Shown one piece after another: positions 1 to 8,628 of a DNA stretch of 64,000 nt. The stretch comes from Elusimicrobiota bacterium (GTDB taxonomy: Bacteria; Elusimicrobiota; Elusimicrobia; UBA1565; UBA9628), in contig CP096137.1 in the NCBI GenBank assembly GCA_023213235.1, positions 3,226,908-3,290,907 on the forward strand, read 5' to 3'. Made by a program: the position numbers and the translations under genes. How positions within the stretch are numbered: position 1 is the stretch's first letter; the number at the start of each line of letters is the position of its first letter. The notes under the pieces are model-generated. The model had not been told where the DNA came from and searched no databases. It saw only the letters and a program-made list of their open reading frames with translations.

Positions 1-1
1 G

Positions 2-256
2 GACTCGGCCTCGCTCGAGGACTTCCTCGCCGAGGAGGCCCCCGGCCCGGAGCGCATGGCCCAGGCCCGCGAGAACACCGACCGCGTTCAGGGCGCCCTG
101 ACCCTCGTCTCGCCGGGCATGCGCATGGCCATCGTCCTCGTCGACCTCGAAGGGGTGCCGCGAGAGCAGGCCGCCACGACGCTCGGCTGCTCGCTGTCCG
201 CCCTCGACGTGCGCCTGCACCGCGGGCGCGCGAAGCTCAAGGAGCTGCTCTCATGA
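2..256 (+). CDS. RNA polymerase sigma factor, C-terminal part (truncated by window edge)
   Basis: This is the last 84 residues of a sigma-70 family factor; the 5' end lies outside the window and the frame is open from base 2. The segment reads like ECF region 4: MRMAIVLVDLEGVPREQAA, then the recognition helix area with LGCSLSALDVRLHRGRAKL, a helix-turn-helix that contacts the -35 element. The stop overlaps the next start in an ATGA, and that next gene looks like a zinc-binding anti-sigma factor, which supports an extracytoplasmic-function sigma factor with a cognate regulator. Which genes it controls cannot be told from here. Confidence 0.85.
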   Translation, partial: DSASLEDFLAEEAPGPERMAQARENTDRVQGALTLVSPGMRMAIVLVDLEGVPREQAATTLGCSLSALDVRLHRGRAKLKELLS

Positions 257-621
257 ACTGCCACAGCGTACGAGCCGTGCTCGATCTCCACGCCGAAAAG
301 CGGCTGACCGCCCGCCGCGGCACCAAGGTCTCCGCCCATCTCGAGGAGTGCGCCGAGTGCCGCGCGCTGGCCGCGCCGCTCTCCTCCGCGATCAAGCCCG
401 CGAGCAAGGACTTCAAGTCGCGGCTCGCGGCGGCGCTGAAGGCGGAGGCCCGTCCGGAACCTGCGTTCGCGCCGAGGCTCGAGCTGTGGCCGCGAGACCT
501 GTCGGGCGTCGCCTTCGCCTGCGCGGGCCTGGCCTTGGTCGCTCTGGCGATCGGCTGGTCGGGCGTGCCGTCGCAGCGAGACATGGACGGCGACGAGATC
601 GCCGCCGGGAGGCTCCCGTGA
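253..621 (+). CDS. putative zinc-finger anti-sigma factor
   Basis: A 122-residue protein whose ATG overlaps the sigma factor stop by four bases. Residues 29-36 read HLEECAEC, the H-x3-C-x2-C core of the ZAS (zinc anti-sigma) fold, with C3/H4 at the extreme N-terminus as further possible ligands. One hydrophobic segment near residues 84-102 would anchor it in the inner membrane, leaving a very short periplasmic tail of about 20 residues. By family logic it would hold the upstream sigma factor inactive; the short outer domain suggests it is not a large sensor itself. Its stop overlaps the next gene's GTG start. Confidence 0.75.
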   Translation: MNCHSVRAVLDLHAEKRLTARRGTKVSAHLEECAECRALAAPLSSAIKPASKDFKSRLAAALKAEARPEPAFAPRLELWPRDLSGVAFACAGLALVALAIGWSGVPSQRDMDGDEIAAGRLP

Positions 622-2546
622 GAACCCCGTCCGCCGAGTCGGCGCACCGTCTGGGAGAGCTGGCCCTTTTGACGACCGCCTTCGTCCTGCCGCTGGCCTT
701 CTACCTCCGCACCTACGACACGGTCGCGATCAAGTTCGCGATCATCCAGTGGAGCGCGCTCGCGCTGGGGCTTTCCTGGCTGTGGCAGGGCCTCGCCCAG
801 GGACGCTTCTCGGCGCCCGCCGCGGCCTGGCCCGCGCTGCTGCCCGCCGCCGCCTACGGCGCCTGGATGCTCGCGCGCTTCGCCGGCGCTCCGCACAAGG
901 TCGCGGCCCTGCCGGACTTCCTGACCCAGCTGACGATGCTCGCCGCCTACGTCGCGGCGTTCCTCGGCTTCGCCGGGGCTCGCTCGGCCTCGCGCTTCTG
1001 CTCGCTCGCCGTCGCCGCCGCGTGGATCGTCTCCGCGTACGCCCTGCTGCAGTGCGCGGGCGTCGACCCGTTCATCTGGAAGCGCGCCTTCGGCGACGGC
1101 CTGGTCGGCTCGCGCGCCTTCTCGACGCTCGGCAACCCGTATCTGTGCGGGGCCTTCCTCGCCGTCGCCGCGCCGCTGGCGCTGACGCTCGATTTGGACC
1201 CCGAAGCCCCGCGGCCCTTGAGAATGGCCGCGCTGATCCTCGTCCCCGTCGCCGGATTGGCCGCCCTGCTCACGGGCTCGCCGATGGGCGCGATCGTCTA
1301 CGCGCTGTCGTGCCTCGTCTACGCGGTCCTCGTGCCCGCCGCCCTGCGCACTCCCGCCGCGATGCGCACCGGGGCCGTGGCCCTGCTGACGGCGCTGTTC
1401 GTCGGCGGCGCCGCGCTCGTCCTCCAAGGCGGCAAGCGCGACTCGTGGGCCTACTCGCTCGAGTTCAAGCGGCTCACCGCCGCCGCCGAGCTCCGGATGG
1501 CGGCGGAACGCCCGCTCCTCGGCTTCGGCCCCGGCTCCTTCTCCGTGCACTACCCGCGCTACCGTCCCGAGGGCGTGATCCGCATGGAGGGCGGCCACAA
1601 CACGATGACGCAGTACCCCGAGCAGGCGCTGCTCGGAGTGGCCGTCGAGCTCGGGCTCGTCGGCGCGGCGCTGTGGCTGTGGCTCGCCGCCGCCGCGCTG
1701 TGGACGGCCCTGCGCGGCGCGGCCGCGCTGCGACGGGCCGGCGCGCACCAGGAGTCGGCGTACGCGGCCGGGCTGGCCGCCGCCGCGGCCGGCGGACTCG
1801 TCGCCGCCCAGGTCGGCTTCTCCGGCTACTTCCCCGCGCCCGGCTGGTTCGTCTGGGCCGCGGCGGGCCTGGCGGCCGGCCTGGCCCCTCTCGCGGCGCG
1901 CCGCGCCGCCGTCAGCGTGTACCCTCTTCCCGTCTCGGAGAGCGTGCGCCGCGCGCTGTACGCGCCGTCATTGCTCGCCTTCGCGGGACTGGCCTTCTTC
2001 CCCGGCGCATGGCTGCGCTCCGACGTCGAGCTCAACAAGGGCATCTACTACGCCAAGACCGGTCAGGGAGCCGAGCTCGAGAAGGCCATCGCCAGCTTCG
2101 AGAACGTCGCGCCGGGCTCGCGGAACTGGACGATGGCCCAGTACTTCAAAGGCAACGCCCTCCTTAGTATCGGCAAGGCGCAGGAGGCGCTCGCGGCCTT
2201 CGACCGCCTGCAGGAGCAGGCCCCGGACTACGTGCTCGTGCACGCCCAGCGCGGCGCCGCCTACGCGAAGCTCGGGGACTGGGAGAAGGCCGCCGCCGCG
2301 CGCGCGCGGCAGGCCGAGCTCGACCCGCTCTACGTCGAAAACCTGGTCGCCTGGGCCGAGGCCGCCCGCGCGGCGGGCGACCTCGACACCGCGAAGGTCG
2401 CGGCGGGGCTCGGCGCCAATCTCGACGCGGAGCACCCGGGAGTCAAGCTCCAGCTCGCGGCGAACCTGCTGCAGGAGCGGCGCCTGCTCGCGGGCTCGCG
2501 AAAGCCGGTCGGGCGCGGCACGGCCCGCAAGCCCCAGTCCCGCTGA
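618..2546 (+). CDS. O-antigen ligase/polymerase-like membrane protein with C-terminal TPRs
   Basis: A GTG start at 618 overlaps the anti-sigma stop (GTGA), giving 642 residues. About a dozen hydrophobic segments fill residues 10-460. The Wzy_C/WaaL-type loop is visible: a large periplasmic stretch with arginine-rich sequence followed by GGHNTMTQYPEQALLG near residue 327, carrying the conserved histidine. From about residue 470 the protein becomes soluble and helical with TPR-like repeats (for example AQYFKGNALLSIGKAQEAL). Such Wzy_C-TPR proteins are usually polysaccharide ligases or polymerases, or protein O-oligosaccharyltransferases; the substrate cannot be read here. Coupling to a sigma/anti-sigma pair suggests envelope-stress-linked expression, which is inference. 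Confidence 0.75.
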   Translation: MRTPSAESAHRLGELALLTTAFVLPLAFYLRTYDTVAIKFAIIQWSALALGLSWLWQGLAQGRFSAPAAAWPALLPAAAYGAWMLARFAGAPHKVAALPDFLTQLTMLAAYVAAFLGFAGARSASRFCSLAVAAAWIVSAYALLQCAGVDPFIWKRAFGDGLVGSRAFSTLGNPYLCGAFLAVAAPLALTLDLDPEAPRPLRMAALILVPVAGLAALLTGSPMGAIVYALSCLVYAVLVPAALRTPAAMRTGAVALLTALFVGGAALVLQGGKRDSWAYSLEFKRLTAAAELRMAAERPLLGFGPGSFSVHYPRYRPEGVIRMEGGHNTMTQYPEQALLGVAVELGLVGAALWLWLAAAALWTALRGAAALRRAGAHQESAYAAGLAAAAAGGLVAAQVGFSGYFPAPGWFVWAAAGLAAGLAPLAARRAAVSVYPLPVSESVRRALYAPSLLAFAGLAFFPGAWLRSDVELNKGIYYAKTGQGAELEKAIASFENVAPGSRNWTMAQYFKGNALLSIGKAQEALAAFDRLQEQAPDYVLVHAQRGAAYAKLGDWEKAAAARARQAELDPLYVENLVAWAEAARAAGDLDTAKVAAGLGANLDAEHPGVKLQLAANLLQERRLLAGSRKPVGRGTARKPQSR

Positions 2547-2572
2547 CTCTGGCGGATTCGACGGGCCGGCGC

Positions 2573-2578
2573 TATACT
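2573..2578 (+). promoter_or_regulatory. -10 hexamer TATACT, leaderless type
   Basis: TATACT ends five bases before the ATG at 2584, so transcription would start at or next to the start codon. No Shine-Dalgarno sequence precedes the ATG. No convincing -35 was found. Confidence 0.55.
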
Positions 2579-2583
2579 GTCGC

Positions 2584-3255
2584 ATGCGGGAACTTCTCGT
2601 CGTGCTGTCGTTATTCGCCGCCGTCTCCGCGCGAGCCGTTCCCGGTGTCTGCCAGGGAAACGACTCCTGCGCCTACCGCTGCTGCCGGGGCAACCCCGGA
2701 CCGGGCCATCCCTGCATCTGTTCGCTGTGCTGCAACGCCACGGAGCTGGGGCCCGACGACCGTTTCTCCCGTGTAAGCGACGGGAAGCGCGCGGCGAACG
2801 TCTATCGCCATCGAGTCGAGTTCTTCATCGGCAAGAGCGCGAAGCCCCGTCTGACCCGCTCGTTCCAGGAAGGAATTTATCCGGTGGACGGACAGACGGG
2901 CAAGAACGGGCTCATCGTCTGCACATCCTCGGAATGGGCGCTCACGGCCTCGACGGCGCCGGAACGCGGATTCTGCGGAGCGCTGCGCTTCGACGGGACG
3001 GAAATTTTCCGCCTCACGAGCGACGAAGCGCCGGGACTTTCGCGCGAACCCGTCGGCTTGGCGGCCGACGGAAAGGAAGCGCTCTTGGCGGTGACGAAAC
3101 CGCGCAAGAGCGGCGACCGAGAGATCGTCGGCTATCGCCTCTGGCGAAAGGGACGTCGCGAAGAGCTTCTGCCGGCCGACGGCACGCGGACTCGGGAGCT
3201 TCTCGAGAAATACCAGGGCGTGCTCGTCCTGACGGATCCCGGCCGCAGCGAGTGA
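2584..3255 (+). CDS. secreted Cys-rich hypothetical protein
   Basis: A 223-residue protein that I do not recognise. Residues 1-18 form a signal peptide (MRELLVVLSLFAAVSARA). The mature N-terminus is dense in cysteine between residues 23 and 50, with CQGNDSCAYRCCRGN and CICSLCCN, a pattern fit for three or four disulfides or a metal site. The rest (residues 60-223) is a beta-rich region without a motif I can name. It stands alone between the O-antigen ligase-like gene and a convergent Cys-rich secreted protein gene. An ATG directly downstream of a TATACT box decides the start. Confidence 0.6.
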   Translation: MRELLVVLSLFAAVSARAVPGVCQGNDSCAYRCCRGNPGPGHPCICSLCCNATELGPDDRFSRVSDGKRAANVYRHRVEFFIGKSAKPRLTRSFQEGIYPVDGQTGKNGLIVCTSSEWALTASTAPERGFCGALRFDGTEIFRLTSDEAPGLSREPVGLAADGKEALLAVTKPRKSGDREIVGYRLWRKGRREELLPADGTRTRELLEKYQGVLVLTDPGRSE

Positions 3256-3267
3256 CGTCCCCCTAGA

Positions 3268-4781
3268 TCAGCGGCACACGCACGTCCACGTTCCGCCGCC
3301 GCCCTCGCCCGTCGCGCCGGCGTTGCTGACGCCGCAAGGGTGGGCGTTGGCGTTGCAGCCGGGCCCGTTGCACGGCCCGACGACGAAGTTCTTCGTCTCC
3401 CACATGCAGCTGCGCTGAGCGGGAGGGGCGGCCGCCGCGGAGCACCTGCAAGCCCAGTTGCCGCCGCACGCGAACGTCGTCGCGCCTTGATTGCCCGTGC
3501 CGCAGGCCGCGGACGGAGGGTTGCACGGGCCGAACGTGGCTTCCAATGCCGTCCAGCCGCAGCCCTGAGCCGGCGGAGCCGGAGCGGGGGCCGGGGCGGG
3601 CGGCGGAGCGGGAGCGGGTGCGGGAGCGGGAGCGGACCCCGCGGAGCAGTCGCAGCTCCAGGGACCGCCGCAATGCTGAGTCGTCGCTCCCCGATTGCCC
3701 GCGCCGCACGCGGAAGCGGGCGGATTGCAGGGGCCGAACACCGCGCCGGTCGACCGCCAGCCGCAGCTCGGCGCCGGCGTCGGCGAGGGCGTCGGCGAAG
3801 ATCCGACTCCGCCGCATGCCTCGAGCGTCGCCCAGCCGACAAACTGAATTTCCCCGCGCGACGCCGCGTAGAGCGAGTAGCGGTTCGGCGGGTAATCCCC
3901 GCCCCCGCGGTCATTTGAATCGTCGAAGGTCCGATCCACTCTTCCGGACCATAGTTCCGGAAGTTCTTTATGTCCCAACAGCCGGTGTCGTCCATCGGCG
4001 AGCTGCAGCCGAGCGGAGGGTTGGAGCGCGAGACGCCCGTCATGCGCACGAACAACGGCTTGTTCGCGCAGACCTTGCCGTTGATCACGAACGGCCCCGA
4101 GGCGGAGTTGGAGACCGAGGCCTTCGCGTTCGGGAACGGCTGCGGAAGCGCTCCGGAAGGGCAATCGCGCAGCGCGATCGTGCCGACGCGGCGCGCGTCC
4201 GAGCCGTAGCTCAGGTATCCCCCGAATTTGCCGACGGGGAAGCGTCTTCCTTCGAGTTCGGTCTGGATCGTGTTGCGGTCGATCCACTCTTTCTCCTCGT
4301 AGGAACGATGGTTCGAGGGCGAGAGGCAGCTCCGGCTCGCGGCGAGCGACGCGCACCCCTTGGGAGGATCCTTCTTGTCGACGCCCGTCGTGCGGGTGTA
4401 GACCATGCCGCTGCGGCACGCCTCGCCGTTCTCGCGCCACGGGCCCGTCTTCGAGTTCGAGACGAAGACGCGCGCGTTTTCGAAGCGCTTCGACGCGGCG
4501 CCGCTTTCGCCCGCCCCGCCGCCGCCTCCGCCGCCGGACCCCGACGCGGCGCTGTTGGCGCCGGGAGCCGCGTCGCGCGCGCCCCGGTTGATGCCCGCCC
4601 CGCCCACCGAGATGATGCCGGCGCCGCCCACCGCCTCGCCGCCGGCGCGGATGTCGTCGCCGCCGCGGGTCGCCTCTCCCGCGGGCCGCTCCGGCGCGTT
4701 CGTCTTCTCCCAACGGGCGCGGTCGGCGAACGCGGGCGCGGCGAGCACGGCGAGGCAGGCGAGGGGCGCGAGGAATTTCAT
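3268..4781 (-). CDS. modular Cys-rich secreted protein (apparent frameshift)
   Basis: About 504 residues when read across one missing base in the G run near 3899-3906. The start chosen (4781) gives a clean signal peptide, MKFLAPLACLAVLAAPAFA. Next come a Gly-rich low-complexity stretch with an eight-glycine run and two copies of an 80-90-residue module (shared pieces: VSNS..GP, G..C, TGV, PP.GC, EW, TIQ). After the shift there are three copies of a shorter module with the pattern FGPCNPP...CG.GN.GAT...CGG.W.C.CS, separated by Pro/Ala linkers. The repeated cysteines suggest disulfide-stabilised extracellular domains, perhaps for binding or adhesion; no enzyme motif is visible. It converges on the preceding secreted protein. 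Confidence 0.6.
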
Positions 4782-4848
4782 AACCGGGAGTGTGCGGCTT
4801 TCGCGTGAATTGCGCAAGTACGGATTGGTAAGAAAATGGCAAAGGCCC

Positions 4849-4876
4849 TTGACGTCCGCGCGACGTTATGTATAAT
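4849..4876 (+). promoter_or_regulatory. arginine operon promoter (TTGACG-16-TATAAT)
   Basis: TTGACG at 4849-4854 and TATAAT at 4871-4876 with a 16-base spacer form the best sigma-70 promoter in the window. The -10 ends five bases before the argR ATG, so the predicted transcript is leaderless or nearly so. Confidence 0.8.
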
Positions 4877-4884
4877 TATTCATG
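4867..4884 (+). promoter_or_regulatory. ARG box 1 (ArgR operator)
   Basis: TATGTATAATTATTCATG matches the general ARG box TNTGNATWWWWATNCANA at every position except the last. It covers the -10 and the start codon, so bound ArgR would block RNA polymerase directly. Confidence 0.8.
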
Positions 4885-5346
4885 TCAATGAATAAATATA
4901 CAGACCGGGCGGAAGGCAAGGCGGCCCGTCAGGCGGCGATTCTCGCCGCGATCTCCGCGGAGGAGATCGCCACGCAGAACGACCTCGTCAAGGCGCTCAA
5001 GAAGCGCGGCATCGCGGCCACCCAGGTCTCCATCTCGCGCGACATCGCCGAGCTCGGCCTGCTCAAGGCCGGGGGCGTGTACAAGGCGGCCGCCGGCGAG
5101 ACCGCCCCCGACGCCGAGATGCCGCTGCGCACCTTCGTGCGGGCGGTCGTTCCCGCGGGCCCGAATCTGACGGTGATCCGCTGCGACACGGGCGCCGCGC
5201 CGCGCGTCGGCCTCTCGCTCGATCAACTCGCGATGGCCGGCGTGGTGGGCACGCTCGCCGGCGACGACACCGTCTTCGTCGCCTCGGACTCCCTCTCGAC
5301 GCAGAAGAAGCTCGTCGAATTCCTCCAGAACAGGATGGCCAACTGA
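4882..5346 (+). CDS. argR: arginine repressor ArgR
   Basis: A 154-residue ArgR-family protein of normal length. The N-terminal winged helix-turn-helix runs over residues 15-75 (QVSISRDIAELGLLKAGG, with the family SRD signature). The C-terminal oligomerisation and arginine-binding domain contains GLSLDQLAMAGVVGTLAGDDTVFV. It leads the arginine operon and is separated from argG by one base. Two ARG boxes overlap its start, so autoregulation together with the whole operon is strongly implied. A second in-frame ATG lies at 4888; I keep the first because the ORF extends to it, but a leaderless transcript could begin at either. Confidence 0.95.
   Translation: MSMNKYTDRAEGKAARQAAILAAISAEEIATQNDLVKALKKRGIAATQVSISRDIAELGLLKAGGVYKAAAGETAPDAEMPLRTFVRAVVPAGPNLTVIRCDTGAAPRVGLSLDQLAMAGVVGTLAGDDTVFVASDSLSTQKKLVEFLQNRMAN
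4887..4904 (+). promoter_or_regulatory. ARG box 2 (ArgR operator, inside argR codons)
   Basis: AATGAATAAATATACAGA matches the same ARG box consensus except at the first base. It lies two bases after box 1, the usual spacing class for paired ARG boxes, and falls within the first codons of argR. Confidence 0.75.
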
Positions 5347-5347
5347 A

Positions 5348-6547
5348 ATGAACAAGCCCAAGATCGTCCTCGCCTTCTCCGGCGGACTCGACACCACCTT
5401 CTGCGTGCTGTGGCTCAAGAAGCAGCTCAACGCCGACGTGATCACCGCGGTCGTCGACACCGGAGGCTTCTCCAAGGAGGAGCTGGCCGCCATCGCCGAG
5501 CGCTCGAAGGCCCTCGGCGCGGTCAAGCACCACGAGCTCGACGGAAAGTCCGAGGTGTTCGACCGCTTCGCCGTCCCCCTGATCCAGGGCAACATCCTGC
5601 GCGGCCGCGTCTACCCGCTGTCGGTCGCCGCCGAGCGCGTGCTCCAGGCCGAGCTCGTCGCGCGCGTCGCCAAGGACGAGAAGGCCGACGGCGTCTGCCA
5701 CGGCAGCACGGGCGCGGGCAACGACCAGGTCCGCTTCGACGCGGTGTTCCAGGTGCTCCTGCCCGGCGTGAAGGTGCACACCCCGATCCGCGACCTCGGC
5801 TGGTCGCGCCAGCAGGAAACCGACTATCTCGCGAAGGAGGGGTTCTCCGTCCCCGCGAAGACGACCGCCTACTCCGTCAACGCCGGCCTGTGGGGCACGA
5901 CGGTCGGCGGCGGCGCGACCCACGACCCGTGGTCGGAGATCCCCGACTCCGTGTTCCCCTCCGCTTCCGAGAAGGCCCCGACCGAATCCGCCTCCGTCGT
6001 CGTCGGCTTCGAGAAAGGCGTTCCCGTTTCCCTCGACGGCAAGAAAATGGACGGCGTCGCGCTGGTCGCCGAGCTGCACAAGCTCGGCAAGAAATACGCG
6101 GTCGGCCGCGGCATCCACATGGGCGACACCATCCTCGGTATTAAGGGAAGGATCGGCTTCGAGGCCCCGGCGCCCCTGATGCTCATCGCCGCGCACAACG
6201 AGCTCGAGAAGCTCGTGCTCACGCGCTGGCAGTCGTTCTGGAAGAACCAGGCCGGCGAGTTCTACGGCCAGATGCTGCACGAGGGCCTCTACTTCGACCC
6301 GGTCATGCGCGACATCGAGGCGATGATCAAGTCGAGCCAGGAGACCGTCACCGGCGAGGCGCGCCTGCGCCTGCGCGCGGGACACTTCGACGTGACCGGC
6401 GTGAAGAGCCCCTACAGCATGGTGGCCGGGGCCGCGACTTACGGCGAGACGACGAAGCTGTGGACCGGCGACGAGGCGGCGGGCTTCTCCAAGCTGCACG
6501 CCCTGCCGATGACCTTGGCCGCCCGGGCCAAGGCGGGAGCCAAGTAA
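5348..6547 (+). CDS. argG: argininosuccinate synthase
   Basis: A 399-residue protein matching ArgG length. The N-terminal ATP-pyrophosphatase loop is clear (VLAFSGGLDTTFCVLWLKK), followed by HGSTGAGNDQVRF, the citrulline/aspartate-binding area. ArgG condenses citrulline and aspartate with ATP to argininosuccinate in the cytoplasm, the penultimate arginine step. It is the second gene of the operon, one base after argR, and the following gene starts one base after its stop. Uninterrupted, unlike several neighbours. Confidence 0.95.
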   Translation: MNKPKIVLAFSGGLDTTFCVLWLKKQLNADVITAVVDTGGFSKEELAAIAERSKALGAVKHHELDGKSEVFDRFAVPLIQGNILRGRVYPLSVAAERVLQAELVARVAKDEKADGVCHGSTGAGNDQVRFDAVFQVLLPGVKVHTPIRDLGWSRQQETDYLAKEGFSVPAKTTAYSVNAGLWGTTVGGGATHDPWSEIPDSVFPSASEKAPTESASVVVGFEKGVPVSLDGKKMDGVALVAELHKLGKKYAVGRGIHMGDTILGIKGRIGFEAPAPLMLIAAHNELEKLVLTRWQSFWKNQAGEFYGQMLHEGLYFDPVMRDIEAMIKSSQETVTGEARLRLRAGHFDVTGVKSPYSMVAGAATYGETTKLWTGDEAAGFSKLHALPMTLAARAKAGAK

Positions 6548-6548
6548 C

Positions 6549-7600
6549 ATGAAGGTCACGCTCGACAAGATCGCCTCGACGACGCGCAACGCCAAGATTC
6601 CGAAGGAGGTCCTGCTCTCCTCCGACATCCCGGCCAAGGAAGGCACGGTGCTGGCCGTGCGCGTGCGCGGCACGAAGACGACCTACAACACCTCGAAGAC
6701 TGCCACGGGCGGATGATCACGCTCAACGACGGCGACGTGATCGCCGCGGTCCTCGGCACGCGCCGCGCCCTGCGCGGCTACGCGGGACACGTCCCGTCCG
6801 CGGTCAAGGTCGGGGACATGCTCGACATCCTCAATCTCGGCGGCGTGATCGGCAAGTGCACGTCGGTGAACCTCGAGCTCGGCAAGCCCCTTCAGGCCGA
6901 GGTCCTCGGCGTCATCCTGTCTTTCCCCCACCTGGGCGAGCGCGTCGGCGTGCCCGCCTCCATCCGCACGGATTCGACGCCCTGGGCCGACAAGCTCGAG
7001 CCGTCGGCGCCGATCGTCTACGTCGCCGGCACCTGCATGAACGCCGGCAAGACTTTCGCCTGCGGCGAGATCATCCGCTACCTGGCCAAGAAGGGCTACA
7101 AGGTCGGCGCCGCCAAGCTCACCGGCGTCTCGCTGCTGCGCGACACGCTCAGCATGGTCGACCGCGGCGCCTTCAAGGGAATCTCTTTCACGGACGCGGG
7201 CGTGGTCTCCACCTCCGGCGCGGTCTCGGTCCCGGTCGCCAAGGGCCTGATCAACGCGCTCAACAAGGAGGAGCCCGACGTTCTCGTCATCGAATTGGGC
7301 GACGGCATCCTGGGCGAGTACGGCGTGCAGGAGATTCTGCACGACGACGAGCTCATGGCCGCCGCCTCCGCCCACATCCTGTGCGCCAACGACCCTGTCG
7401 CCGCCTGGGGCGCCGTCGAGCTGTTCAAGCACACGTTCAAGCGCAAGGCGGACCTGATCTCCGGCCCGGCGACGGACAACGCCGTCGGCAAGGAGTTCAT
7501 CGAGAAGCGCATCGGCGTGCGCGCGATGAACGCGCGCATCGAGCCGGACGCGCTCGGCAAGTTCGTCGACGAGAAGGTTTTCGCGGGGGTGGCGGCATGA
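6549..7600 (+). CDS. P-loop NTPase-like protein of unknown function within the arginine operon (apparent frameshift)
   Basis: Read as one gene of about 350 residues: a short ORF (6549-6716) and a longer one (6713-7600) join if one base is restored in the gggcgg near 6708-6712, giving ...TATG-RMITLNDGDVIA. The ATG at 6549 follows the argG stop by one base, whereas the internal ATG at 6713 has no ribosome binding site, favouring one protein. The C-terminal two thirds hold a Walker A loop GTCMNAGKT, then GYKVGAAKLTG and VLVIELGDGILGEYGV, resembling SIMIBI-class ATPases such as BioD/CobB. I do not recognise the family. Its stop overlaps argC by ATGA. No ArgA/ArgJ acyltransferase is present in this operon, so a role in the first acylation or in regulation is possible but unproven. 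Confidence 0.6.
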
Positions 7601-8628
7601 AGAAGCTCAGGGTCGGAATCGAAGGCGGCGCGGGCTTCACGGGCGGCGAGCTGATCCGCCTCCTGCTCGCGCACCCGAAGGTGGAGATCGCGGCCGCGAC
7701 CTCGTCGACGTTTCCCGGCCAGCCCGTGTTCCTCGCGCACCCGAACCTGCGCGGCCGCACGAACCTGACCTTCACGCGCAAGCTCGACTACAAGGACCTC
7801 GACGTGCTGTTCCTCGCGGGCGGCCACGGCGACGCGATGGCCGAGGTCCCGGCGATCGTCGCGCAGGCCGGCTCCAAGCTGCGCATCATCGACCTCTCCG
7901 GCGACTTCCGCCTCAAGGATCAGTCGTTGTACCCCGCGTGGTACGCGCGCGAGCACAAGGCGCCCGCGCTCCTCAAGAAGTTCGCCTACGGCCTCGTCGA
8001 GCTCAACCGCGAGGAGATCAAGAAGGCGAAGTGGATCGCCAACCCCGGCTGCTTCGCGACGGCGACCGCGCTGGCGCTCGGGCCGCTCGCCAAGGGCGGC
8101 GTCGGCGGCGTCGTCTCGGTCACCGCGATCACGGGCTCCTCGGGCTCCGGGGCCTCGGCCTCGCCGATCACGCACCACCCGACGCGCCACGCGAACCTCA
8201 AGGCGTACAAGCCGTTCACCCACCAGCACATCCCCGAGATCGAACAGATCCTGGAATCATTGGCCGGCAAGAAGGGCCTGCGCCTCTCGCTCGTGCCGAT
8301 CTCGGGACCGTTCGCCCGCGGCATCTACGCCGTGTGCCAGGTCGACCTCCCGAAGGGTTGGACGGCCGCACAGGTGAAGGAGCTCTTCGCCTCGGCCTAT
8401 AAGGGAAGCGAGTTCGTGCGCCTCGTGCCCGAGCCTCCGTCGCTCAACGCCGTCAACGGCTCCAACCATTGCGACGTGTTCGTCACGGTGCAGGAAGGGC
8501 GCATCTGCGTGATCTCGGCCATCGACAACCTGGTCAAAGGCGCGTCCGGCCAGGCCGTGCAGAACCTCAACGTCATGATGGGCTGGAACGAGGCCGTCGG
8601 CCTCGAGTTCGCCGGCCACTACCCGTGA
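7597..8628 (+). CDS. argC: N-acetyl-gamma-glutamyl-phosphate reductase
   Basis: A 343-residue protein of typical ArgC length. The Rossmann start is GIEGGAGFTGGELIRLL; the catalytic cysteine sits in NPGCFATATAL near residue 151; THHPTRHANLKAYKPFTHQH is the substrate-binding histidine region. ArgC reduces N-acylglutamyl phosphate to the semialdehyde with NADPH. The ATG overlaps the preceding stop (ATGA), and the next gene's GTG overlaps its own stop, so translation is coupled on both sides. Confidence 0.95.
   Translation: MKKLRVGIEGGAGFTGGELIRLLLAHPKVEIAAATSSTFPGQPVFLAHPNLRGRTNLTFTRKLDYKDLDVLFLAGGHGDAMAEVPAIVAQAGSKLRIIDLSGDFRLKDQSLYPAWYAREHKAPALLKKFAYGLVELNREEIKKAKWIANPGCFATATALALGPLAKGGVGGVVSVTAITGSSGSGASASPITHHPTRHANLKAYKPFTHQHIPEIEQILESLAGKKGLRLSLVPISGPFARGIYAVCQVDLPKGWTAAQVKELFASAYKGSEFVRLVPEPPSLNAVNGSNHCDVFVTVQEGRICVISAIDNLVKGASGQAVQNLNVMMGWNEAVGLEFAGHYP

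Noticed and set aside
237..1748. Long minus-strand open frame of about 500 codons opposite the anti-sigma and O-antigen ligase-like genes
   Set aside because: Arg/Gly/Ala-rich composition and no motif; it mirrors the third-position GC bias of the plus-strand genes.
6549..6716. Independent 55-residue gene after argG
   Set aside because: No separate ribosome site for the downstream ATG, and the two frames join into one protein with a one-base correction like those seen throughout the window.
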